NCBI RefSeq assembly: GCF_000003815.2
Contig: NC_049989.1
Span: forward strand, 10,181,721-10,208,301
Length of the DNA stretch: 26,581 nt
Reading direction: 5' to 3'
From: Branchiostoma floridae
Lineage: Eukaryota > Chordata > Leptocardii > Amphioxiformes > Branchiostomatidae
The translations under genes were made by a program, and so were the position numbers. Within the stretch, counting starts at the first letter, position 1. The number at the start of each line of letters is the position of its first letter. Under the pieces are notes generated by a model. It searched no databases, had not been told where the DNA came from, and saw only the letters and a list, made by a program, of their open reading frames with translations. Shown one piece after another: positions 1 through 10,152 of the stretch.

Positions 1-1270
1 AGGAACCGGAGTGTGCCCGATGTCACCTATAGGGGGGAAGCCCCGGTGTATCTATTTTTCTGTTGGGTTTTGACGCCAGTGATTTCCGCTTCCGGTCTGG
101 GTAATCTCTTCTGGCAGTTTAGACCTAGCAGACTCGTCGTCCGATCGATTTTCGCCTAATGTAGTACGGTTTCATGGATCAACAAATTATTGCAATTTCA
201 TAATTCGACTGTCATTTGGTTCGCCCGAGTGTTTTTCAATTCTTTATCGTTCTTTTCACGCTCTATGTAAACCGTTTGCAAAATAATGTCTCTGTTGACG
301 ATTTTGGTGTATTTAGTAAATAAACACTGTGGAGATAAACGACGAAGATAGACAACAAAGCTGTGGACTCGTTTTACAATAACAAGGATTTATCTGTTTG
401 GGGAATGTTTTGTTCTTGAGTCAGTGCTTTTCCTAGAGGGTTGTCATTGCAGGTTTCATGGAGTCAGCGTAATTTTTACCAATACGTAATGCATTGGCAA
501 AAAAAGCTGACTCTATTTTAGTAATTCACTTTTGTGCTTTTCCCAAAAGCACAAAGCTACTTTTGTTTTCTTTAAGTTTTTATTTTAACTAGTACAGGAT
601 GTTACACCACAGTGTATCCCATATAGGCTTAGGTCCCAATTTTACTCCGGTGCCCATCAGGGATGTAGCCCCGACCGAACCCCGAAGCCACAAATTTGTC
701 CCGGTAGACTACCGGATACCGGGGGGACCCCTCGGTATTCCCCTCGGGTAGGTCATTTGTTACCGGGCCCCGAATTCATTTTAAGTCTGACTTGAATTTA
801 ACCCTGTGCCCGGCCGGTCCCCCCAAAAAAGAGCTAGGAGCAGAAGATGTACATGTCCTACGGTGCGACGTAGGTGCAGTCTAAGTCATAGCAAAAAGTC
901 TTGGCGCTATCCCGGTTAGTTTACGGTCGTGACCAAAGGTAGCTACGAACCCACCAAGCCATCTGAGCTAACTTGACAGAATAACTCTGCACTCTGGCAA
1001 AGAAACACCTGGACCTTTGTTTGGACAGTCAGTGACGATTCTTTTATGCCCCAATTCAAAGAGAAGAAGCCTTCTCGGCGCCACAAAAGATTTGTCATCA
1101 CTGACAATGTCCTGTCGGCCTACATTTGTGCCCATTGTGTTAAAATGTTTGTTTTTCCTGTTTTAGACTCAACGTTCCTCACCACCCACTACCGTGAAAC
1201 ATGGTGAATAGTGAAGAATATGCCCATAAGTGATCTATTCAAACGTTAACTTGACCCTTGTCTTTCACAG
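1..1270 (+). other. Intron or upstream flank of the channel gene
   Basis: No exon is recognisable here. The first supported exon at 1271 begins inside a codon (two bases completing a Gly), so an upstream exon carrying the pore and S6 helix must exist. I found no sequence coding the usual end of S6 in this interval, so it probably lies outside the window. About 600-830 is a GC-rich patch with many CCGG and CCCC/GGGG runs and a 15-nt palindrome (CCGGTAG-A-CTACCGG, 701-715). It looks like a repeat element, but I cannot name it. Confidence 0.6.
461..555. repeat. Two adjacent hairpins in the first intron
   Basis: A long imperfect hairpin spans 461-513. GAGTCAGC (461-468) pairs with GCTGACTC (506-513), and inside it TTTTT pairs with AAAAA and CCAAT with ATTGG around a 9-nt loop. 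It is followed by a perfect 11-bp stem with a CCC loop: 531-541 TTTGTGCTTTT against 545-555. No function is claimed. Confidence 0.5.
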
Positions 1271-4200
1271 GCCAGGTGGGCAACGTCATCGCCAACAGGA
1301 ATGCAGACAGACTGCAGTTTGAGAGAATGTTGGTAAGTACGCGGTGAAATAAAAAAGTTCGTCGTATAAACTCTATGAAAACGGATCGGAGGCAGTGTTT
1401 TCTGTCTTCTGTTAGGTTGTATTGGAGTGTGTTTACTGGTATGTTTCTTCCCATTGGCTCGGGTCCAAGTTTGTTCTCGGGATGAGTTGTAACCGGGGAC
1501 TGGCAGGATGTGAAGATTGTATGTTTTAATTGAAAATCTCCACTGCAAGCTTTTTCCTTTTCATTTCACTTTCCTCTTCCGAATCCATTTTCAAGCACAC
1601 GACCTTTGTGTTTTTTGTTTGTTTATCAATTTTCTTTATTTGTTTTTTGTACATGGTGTACACGATCATTGTCATCTGTTATCCCTATCCCAGGACAGTG
1701 CTAAAACCTACATGAAGAGTAACAACATTCCCGAGGAGATGCAGAGGCGGGTTCAGCGGTGGTACGGTTACTCCTGGAGCAGGTAAGGTTCGGTGTAGTC
1801 AGGTTCTCTTAGTAGATAAGCAATTGAAAAGTACCCTCCTTGCGTATTTGTATTCACAAAGAATAAACAGTGCTTCTACATGGCATATTGTCCATTAGGT
1901 AGCCGTGATCGCAACTGTGTTATGGATCAGTCCATGCGGTTGGAGATATAATTGTGGTTTCAGAATAAAAGGTCTATCATAATAAGAAAGAGACTATTGT
2001 TAAATTTGTAAAAATACATATTCACAAACTCAAAAATGAATTTATCCTGATGATTTGCCTTTATAAAAAACATTGTTGCTATCAATGGCTAGTCAACTGC
2101 TTAAGAAATTATAATACACGTATAAGAAAGTCAACCCCAGTGATGAACCGGGACGAGGGGGGGATACAGCTTAGCCACGTTTGGGATTGTTTTCCCGCCG
2201 CAAAAGCGCCACCTACATCGGCTACATATAGCAATGAGAAGCAGAACTCCAGTTACAAGCTCTGACGAAGGTGTCTGAGAGACATCGAAAAGCAAGCAAT
2301 ATAAGTACCTGCTGGTTGTGTAAAAAGATTCTTCTATATCCCATAATACACGTGTCCAACAAAACTAGGAACCGTCTATCACGGTGTATTTGTTTTTGTT
2401 TTCCAGAGGCCTGATGAGAGGAGGGGGAGACATCAACTCCCTCGGGCTGCTACCGGACAGGATAAAGATCGAGCTGGCGCTGCAGGTCAACCTACAGACT
2501 CTCAAGAAGGTGCGAACTTCAACCAGACCTTCTGCAAAGTCTTCAAGAAATTTGTTATTCATTGCCTCCAATCTATACCTTCCTCTACATCGTTTATTAT
2601 TTTTTTTGCTTCCATGTTGTTATGTTTTGGAATGTTTTGTTTCGATGTGTCTGGTTGCTTGTACTCTTGTGTGCCCGTTGCTGTTTGAATGCACTGTCAG
2701 TAGAGAGGCAGGAAGTGAGTGGAAAAAATTATGTCATTACAAAGGTAGGACTTGCAGAAGCGACAAAAAGTATCAGAAAAGTCGTTGGATAAATGGAAGA
2801 GTTTATTATTACTAATCACGGGGGGGGGGGGGGGGCTTTGGTCTGTCCGTTTGTTTGCGTATGTTTAAAAATTTACATGTTTCCTGGAAAATAGTCACGT
2901 TCACCGTAGAGTAGCAGGACGTGAACAATGCTAACCGAAACCTTCGTTCAAAAATATTCACGGGGGCATTGAACTTTGTTTTTCCTGTTTTACACCTGTC
3001 CTCCAGGTGACGATATTCCAACAGGTACAACCGGAGTTCCTGTACGACCTGGTCCTGAAGATGAAAGCCTTCATCTTCACACCTGGCGATCTGATCTGTC
3101 GGCGAGGAGAGGTGGCGCGGGAAATGTTCATCATCAACCACGGGATCCTGGACATCATCAGGTCAGTCATCCGGGATACTCGTCAACTGTAGGTCAGTCA
3201 TCCGGGACATTTCTGACTCTAGGTCAGTCATCCGGGTTATTTCTGACTCTAGGTCAGTCGTGCGGGTTATTTCTGACTCTAGGTCAGTCATCCGGGATAT
3301 TCTGAGTCTAGATCAGTCATCCGAGTTATTTCTGACTCTAGGTCAGTCATCCGGGATTTCTTAGTCAAGTTCAGTCTTATCTTAATTTCCGACTTTGGGT
3401 TAGTTATCCAGGATATTTCTGACTCTAGATCAGTCATCCGGGTTATTTCTGACTCTGGGACAGTCATCCGGGATATTTGTGACCCAAGGTCAGTTACCTT
3501 GACATTTCTGACTTTAAGTCAGTTATCCAGTATATTTCTGACTCAAGGTCAGTCATCAGGGACAATTCTACCAACTAGCTTTTTTGAACTTACATGTACT
3601 TTGTTGGCATGAAGACCACGTTTCCATGACGACCATGTTGGCATGACTTCCATGTTGTCATGACTACCAGATTGCCATGACCCCAACTAAGACATGACGC
3701 AAACTAGTAATCGTTTCCACCCCCACCTTACAGTGAAACAGGGCGAGTCATCACCCAGCTGAAGGCCGGAGATTTCTTTGGAGAGATCGGCATCCTTAAC
3801 TTGGACGGAGGTGTCAACAAGTATGTTACCTTTTTTCATCATTTTCCTACCATTCAAAGCCAGATGATTAACGTTTGTGGCAACTTTTTGGGTTGCTGTA
3901 AATGAATGTATACTAAAATATGTTTTCGGTGAAAGTGTTCACACACATGTTGATAACCTATCCGCACAAGTAAAACACACCTGTCCCTAGTGCTGAATAC
4001 CATCCACACAAACAAACATACCTGTCCTTGGTGCTAGACACCATCCACACAGTTTAACATACCTGTCCTTGATAACCTATCCCCACAGGTAAAACACACC
4101 TGTCCCTAGTGCTGACTACTATTCACACAAACAAACATACCTGTCCTTGGTGCTAGACACCATTCACACAGTTAAACATACCTGTCCTTGATAACCTATC

Positions 4201-7200
4201 CCCACAGGTAAAACACACCTGTCCCTAGTGCTGAATACTATCCACACAAACAAACATACCTGTCCTTGGTGCTAGACACCATCCACACAGTTAAACATAC
4301 CTGTCCTTGGTGCTAGACACCATCCACACACAAGCAAACATACCTGTCCTTGGTGCTAGACACCATTCACACTCAAGCAAATATACCTGTCCTTGGTGCT
4401 GAACACCACCCACACACATGCAAACACACCTGTCATTGATGCTGAACACCAACCACACACCTGCAAACATGTCTGTCCTTGGTGCTGAACACTATCCAAA
4501 CACTATCAAACACACGTGTCCCTAATGCTGAGCGCTTTCCACAAACTTTTAAACGTACCTATCCTTGGTGCTGAATATCAGCATATCATTACAAAAACCT
4601 CCGTTTTTTTCATGCACCAAACACTCCCTCACTTTCAAATGCTGTTTCTTGTAATCAAACACACAAAAACCAACAAAATTACTCTGATATTCTTCAACCA
4701 CAGGCGCACAGCGGACGTCAGGTCTGTGGGTTACTCGGAACTGTTCGCGTTGTACAAAGAAGACGTGTTAGCCGCCATGGAGGATTTTCCAGAAGCGAAG
4801 GTAACGCCCTATATAGCTACATTTGTCGTTATGGCGTATATTGTAGGATCGCAAGCTGAGAGCATTCCTGGGATATACTTGTGCGAATGCCGTACAAAAT
4901 AAGCTATTTTGTTACAGAAAATGTTGTCCTTGATCATTGTGGGCTGTCACAGCCTGCATAAACATTCTATGACACAAAATTTCACGCTCTATGACGAATG
5001 TGGCCGCGCTGTTAACATTGCAGCGCATCAAATAACCTACTAAATTAGGGTTAGTGATACCGCTCATATGAACATTTGAAATCTTCTGTCTGACGGAACA
5101 TAATGTAGACTTACGGCGTTACTTTTTCAATCGAAGCCACGGTCATTACATGGAATGTTAGTACCAGCTAAATCAGATCTATAAGCTTCTATCTGGTCCT
5201 TTTTACAGCGCATCCTAACGGAGTACGGACGCCGGCGCCTCAGAGTAGCCGTGGCGGACAGGGAAAAACGCGAGGACGACGAACTGGTCAAGAAGGTGGC
5301 GAGTAGGAAAGAATCGCTGATGTCAAGGTAACGCGCATGTGGTTTGTCAACTTACTAGTGCAACAACGCCATCTTGCGGATTGATAAAACATTGCAAGTT
5401 AAGGCAAGGAAATCACGTTGTGCAGGTCTCGAGATGCTTGGAGAACGATGGAATAGTGAGTGATAGAATGATAAAATAACACAGAATAAAATGATAGAAT
5501 ACTGATAACTTGGAGAGCTACTGCACTATGTGTTTTTATGTCAAAATGCATGTATGTTACTCTTGGCTATTATATTATCATGGTTTATATATTACATGTA
5601 TATTGGTTTATCAATTCTCTTCTCAAAATACTTGTACTTCTTTCCGCTAGCGTTGAAGTTTGAAACTGTTCTTAAATGTCACTAAAAGATTGTTTGTTTT
5701 CCTTAAGTTGCAAGGCAAAGTCTTCGCAGGATCTCAGGAGCGAAGCCACCACGACGGACACCCCGAGACACATCCCCCGTTCCCGGTCGCGACGCCCCTC
5801 CAGCGCCCTCGCCCTCGATCAACAACGCCTACCCGAGGCAAGAAATGGATCACCCGCGCCACTAACGCCACCTAGCGACTATCCGAGAAAAGGCAGTACA
5901 AAATCTCAAGACTTGGGCGAGATTGTTGACGACCGGATGTTGAAGACACTGCGGGATGATATGCTGCGTAACGGAGGGTTGGTGAGGAGTAGGATGGGTC
6001 CCTCTCGCCCCTCGGATGCCGGGTTGCAAAAACACAGGGCGACTTTACAGAAGAGACCCTCTTTTTCTAGGACCACGCCTAGCCTTACGTTGAGAGAACC
6101 CTCGGAAGACTATTTGAGCAGGTACGTGTTGTACCAAGGAGCTTTTATCAGATAAAAGCTCCTTGGTTGTACTTAATGAAGTACTTTCACCATGTAAGAG
6201 GTAAAAGGGGAGTTGTCGAGCCATGTGAGCAAATTCTGAATAATAATGATAAAGTTGAAATGTAATTTCCCCAAAAAATGAATATCCAAATTTAAAACAG
6301 ATCCTTGCCAGTCCGTCAAGGAATGGGCAATCCATTGCTTCTATGACGTCACGTTATATAGATAGCACACGTGACTCGGAGAGCAGTGGGTCATAAGTTG
6401 CAGGAATATTATGGCGCCCTTTGTCCCGGTTTAGGAACTGTTTAGTTCAATTTTATCCAGAATGACTTGTACCAACATAGATTATGAACTTTCAATTCAA
6501 GCCAGTAGATATTCAATCTTTTGGCCAAACGTGTGTGCATTGTTTCAACCTGACATTTAAACGGTGTTGTGTGGTTTGAAGAATGACAGACAACAATATA
6601 GTTACAAGAAAATTCCGTAGTGTTTTCAGAACTTTTGTATTTCATCTTCTTGATGCAGAAAATCTTCCATCGGAGGAAGTCGGAGAAATTCCGTAGTGTT
6701 TTCAGAACTTTTGTATTTCATCTTCTTGATGCAGAAAATCTTCCATCGGAGGAGGAGAACAATGGCCGGCCATGATGACGTCAGCGGACAGATATTTCCA
6801 ACAGATGACAGTGAGTTATAAACATAGTAGACACATTGCATTAATTCCAAATTCTGACTCATCCCTGTACATAGACAAAAACTAATAATGCGATAATAAC
6901 TAACAATTTACTAACTTACTGCAATGTTCTCCCTGCCAATTCCCTCTCACCATATTCTAGAAAGTGCTGTGCTATCATGATCTTTTACATTTATGCCATT
7001 ATTATTGTTAATTTCCACTGTATAAATTGTTTGTACATGTACAACTGAAATTTTATCACACCTGTGATATATACAAATATGTACCTCCTAAGTTTGTATT
7101 ATGTTAACCTGTTATAGCCTCCCTTGGAACTGAGCTTAATTTGGATGAGAGAAGTACCAATCTGTATCCTAGATGATAGATAGACAAACTAACACAGATA

Positions 7201-8323
7201 CATTGCAGTAAACCGATGTTCCGTTATTACAGGAAGAAACCATCTCAGAGTGGAAGCAGAGAGTCGCAGAACTGAAGGACGAAACCACAGAGAAGACGAA
7301 AACAATCGAACAACTTAAAGACATTAAAAGTCAACAAGATGTAGAGATTGCAAGACTAGAGGAAAGAATAAGAGGACTACAGGTATAGAAAGCGCCAATG
7401 GATACTGTACTATGTTCTTTCACTGTAAAGTTGGGAGCTTGGGGACTGTCCTTGGTGCTGAACCTATCTCTTCAATGCCTACGCCACTTTGAATACACCT
7501 TTCTCACGCGGCGGCCATGATAGATCTAAAACGAGTTCAATGCGGCAAACAAAAGACTGTCCATCATAATTAACAGTTCAACCAATGATAGCCTGCCAAT
7601 TAGAAAAGCGACCAATGAGTGAGTGGCTGCCAATCCGTCAAAAATTTGCATTATTATGTTTTTATTTTGCATCTCTTAAGGGACTATGGGATCAGTCTAC
7701 ACTGCTCTAAATTTCTACATCTTTTGGTGCATAGCACTACTCTTAATATTTATTATTTTATCTTATATCATGAAAAATTGTGACTGATTTGGGGGAAAAC
7801 TAAATGGGACCTGATTTTAGAAATAAGTTTTGTCTGTTTGCCTCATTGACCTCGTCTTCGATCTATCATGGCCGCCGCGTGAGAAAGGTGTATGAGTCCA
7901 AAAAGCGTGCTGTTGTCAACATTGATAAAGTTTAATGTTCAAAATATGTAACGATTTTATATGATCCAGAATATAAAAATATCAAAGATCTACGAAACAT
8001 GTATATCAAGTCGTTGGTAAATGTTATTTGAAGAAAAATTGAAACAACAAACCACTGTAACCCATTATTCTGTTGATGGTAAAATGTTCATCTGGCCTTC
8101 CTTTTCTTTACAGGAACAGCTAAAAGATAAATCAGCTCTCAGACTGGAAAGTGTGTCCCCTACGCCCTCCCACCCCGGAACACCGACGAACCAAACCACG
8201 CCCACAAAGATCAACACCTTAGTACAGCCGGCCTCAGCACGTGCAAGAACACCTTCTGCGAAGGTTCAGCAAGCCTCTAGAAACAGTGCAAAGACGCGGG
8301 CGTCCAACACATCAAAAGTGTGA
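1271..8323 (+). CDS. Cyclic-nucleotide-gated cation channel subunit (CNGA-like), 3' part, 11 exons
   Basis: Plasma-membrane cation channel opened by cAMP or cGMP; only the cytosolic C-terminal half is present. Exons read with consistent phase and GT/AG borders: 1271-1332, 1694-1782, 2407-2509, 3007-3161, 3734-3820, 4704-4800, 5209-5327, 5708-6121, 6735-6810, 7233-7382, 8114-8323 (TGA). They give 519 codons plus a partial first Gly. Residues ~1-84 are the C-linker, with LPDRIKIELALQVNLQTLKK like the CNGA motif. Residues ~85-200 are the nucleotide-binding domain: TPGDLICRRGEVAREMFII, then the phosphate-binding cassette FGEIGILN, then KRTADVRSVGYSELF. Residues ~238-400 are Ser/Pro/Arg-rich and look disordered. 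Residues ~401-455 form a heptad coiled coil like the CNGA leucine-zipper region. The tail is basic and Ser/Thr-rich. The RT pair of the cassette is kept. The C-helix residue aligned with CNGA1 Asp604 appears to be Ala. RSVGYSELF favours the CNGA over the CNGB class, but the paralog is not certain. Confidence 0.9.
2820..2835. repeat. Poly-G run (16 G) in an intron
   Basis: An uninterrupted G tract sits in the intron between channel exons 3 and 4. Its length is prone to polymorphism and sequencing error. Confidence 0.9.
3160..3560 (+). repeat. Minisatellite, ~30-bp unit, starting on a splice donor
   Basis: A diverged tandem array has the unit AGGTCAGTCATCCGGG followed by NTATTTCTGACTCT. Clear copies begin at 3191, 3221, 3251, 3281, 3310 and 3340, and degenerate copies continue to about 3560. 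The first copy is the exon 4 donor itself (AG at 3160-3161, GTCAGT from 3162), so the array appears to have grown from the exon-intron border. It fills much of the intron between exons 4 and 5. Confidence 0.9.
3951..4560 (+). repeat. Minisatellite with ~40-bp units and a 119-bp higher-order period
   Basis: The intron between exons 5 and 6 is filled by repeats built on CCTGTCCTTGGTGCTGAACACC followed by a CCACACA-rich stretch. A three-unit block starting GATAACCTATCC recurs at 3952, 4071 and 4190, an exact 119-bp step. After that only the simple ~40-bp unit continues and decays towards 4560. The open frame across it (from 4516) is part repeat and is not a gene. Confidence 0.9.
6134..6166. repeat. 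Perfect 16-bp hairpin with 1-nt loop just after a splice donor
   Basis: CCAAGGAGCTTTTATC (6134-6149), a single A, then its exact reverse complement (6151-6166). It begins 12 nt after the exon 8 donor GT at 6122, so the pre-mRNA could fold a stable stem right beside the donor. Confidence 0.9.
6611..6752 (+). repeat. 76-bp tandem duplication containing the exon 9 acceptor
   Basis: The sequence starting AATTCCGTAGTG at 6611 recurs at 6687 with a 76-bp step and runs to about 6752 almost unchanged. Both copies hold the same acceptor (TTCTTGATGCAG, ending at 6658 and 6734) and the first bases of exon 9. Only the downstream acceptor keeps the frame into exon 10. Use of the upstream one shifts the frame. 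Confidence 0.9.
7496..7890. mobile_element. MITE, 395 bp, ~52-bp terminal inverted repeats, TA target duplication
   Basis: The left end (7496-7547) and the reverse complement of the right end (7839-7890) are identical for the first 31 bases, beginning CACCTTTCTCACGCGGCGGC. They continue with about four mismatches over the next 21. TA flanks both sides (7494-7495 and 7891-7892), as expected for Tc1/mariner-like target choice. There is no coding capacity. It lies in the intron between channel exons 10 and 11. Confidence 0.9.
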
Positions 8324-9106
8324 TTTGTTGTGATTGGGTGGTTGCGGTCACGTGTTTATGACGCAATTTTGGGTCGTTTGCAAAGTCATTGTGTGAGAAG
8401 TTCGAAATCTTTAATGTGACAACTAACTTACGTTGGTTTACTTAAGAATTAGATTGTTTCCCAATACAAGGATATTTCAATCACCACCAAGCCAAACTCT
8501 TTCATTATGTGGTTAAACTTTTTGTTTCTTGCTACCTCATAATGCTTTTTTTTTTTAGTCGTAACATTCATATCATAAACTACAACGTTAAAGAATTGCT
8601 ACCTTTATGTTCACCATCTATGATCATTTTCACTACTAATTAAAAAGTTGTTATTTCATATGATCATGACCAAAAAAAACAATCCACAAAATATTTCATA
8701 CCGATGGAGTATATGAGTCTTATTCCTCAATGTTTAATTGTTCAGGACTACAAATATGTTGTCATGTGCGCATATAAAAAGCTATTGTTGCAAAGAAGTG
8801 TAACCACTTCAGTGTCTTTTCTGTACCACTCTGTGTCTCAAGCAATGGTTAGTTTTCAGTTTACACAATTTTTTCCTCATTTTAAATTTTTATTCACAAT
8901 TTAGTGACTGATTCCTATAGTGTATAATACACTACCTGTAGGGGTTGGTTCGAATGACCACTAACTCGGTCACAGTTGTATCAGAACCAACTGATGAAAT
9001 CAGATTTCATGATGTTTATTTATCTATGCGCAAGCTTATCTATTGTGATATTGTGTAAATAAATGCACTGCTAAATGTTGGCAATGAGGTAATAAAGATA
9101 TTTATT
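8324..9106 (+). other. Channel gene 3' UTR with two poly(A) signals
   Basis: AT-rich sequence follows the TGA at 8321-8323. AATAAA occurs at 9058-9063 and 9091-9096, giving a 3' UTR of roughly 750-790 nt. No other gene is supported here. Confidence 0.6.
9091..9106. terminator. Bidirectional poly(A) signal between convergent genes
   Basis: AATAAA (9091-9096), GATA, then TTTATT (9101-9106), which is AATAAA on the minus strand. The plus copy can serve the channel gene and the minus copy the VKOR gene. VKOR would then have a 3' UTR of about 1 kb. A second minus-strand signal (TTTATT, 9480-9485) is a nearer alternative for VKOR. Confidence 0.5.
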
Positions 9107-10152
9107 TAATCAATGCATCAATGATTTCATTACTCAACTTACAAAACATAAGGTGAGGAACTGTCAGTCTTCTCAATAAGTGGGCTCTTTTACATACACA
9201 GACTTGACGCTTGGAACTTACACACACAAATGAATGATCCTATCAAAATGTATATGAAATTAATAACAAAGGAAACACTTTTATATAGGGGATAGCGATA
9301 TTGGAAAGCATCCCTCTGCTGTGTTTATAACACTATATCTACTAGGGAACAGGTCAACTTCCTGAAGGTCACCAGCATACTCATAACACTGCAGTAAGTA
9401 GTCAAAGCTCTGGTAGTATTTTCTATACAAATTACAATCCAATCAAGTGGGGGATAACCAACAGTGTACTTATCTCCATTTTATTACTGAAGGTATGGAA
9501 ACTTGTATACTAGCAATAGCTCATGGTTGCCTTTAAAGCATGGCTAATCCTTCATATCATATCATATCATATCATATCGCAACATATATTAAGTAATGGG
9601 TAAGTGAGTAGATGATAATCAATCTAGACTGTAACTATAGTATCCATGAAATAGCACCAGTATGAGCTTCATATCTGCAATTGGTCCATTCACAGAAAAG
9701 TATATGAATCATGTATAAATCCATTTATGAAATATCATTCTTTTGGTAAATAAGGGCATAAATTCTATCTAATATATTTTTCCTGAATGTTTCCAAAGCT
9801 CCTTTACAAACTGGAAGATCGCAACTTTTTTTTACAATCTATGGATAAAATAGACTGTAACATATGAAGTATTGTTTAAACATCAATAAACACCATTGCA
9901 CAAGTGACGTAGCCAAAACAAAGTAAGGAACAAATCAACAGCAATTTTTACCTAGCCTTATTCTATAACTGAAGATGCATACAGTAGCCAAAGCAAAGTA
10001 AGGAACAAATTAATATAATCATCAATTATTAACTAGCCTTTTTTGCTACTACTGAAGATGCCTACATTATGATTATGATACATAATTCAAGCCTAAAATA
10101 TGAATTTATCATAGCTTATACAATTACAGATCATACAGATGTGACAACTTAA
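9107..10152 (-). other. Probable VKOR 3' UTR / intergenic, AT-rich
   Basis: No coding region is supported. It holds a TCATA pentanucleotide run (9552-9578) and an imperfect tandem duplication of about 75 bp (9909-9983 and 9984-10064, both with GTAGCCAAA and later CTGAAGATGC). Confidence 0.5.

Noticed and set aside
2120-2330. Retroelement-like fragment (CTCTGACGAAGGTGTCTGAG and following)
   Set aside because: It resembles conserved tails of some Penelope or LINE elements, but there is no frame or boundary to support a call.
7440-7475. Isolated CTGTCCTTGGTGCTGAA like the intron minisatellite at 4000-4560
   Set aside because: It is one copy without an array. It could be a scattered relic, but it gives no further structure.
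8935-8995. tRNA-derived SINE B box (GGTTCGAAT)
   Set aside because: No A box at the right distance and no fold. A single short match is expected by chance.
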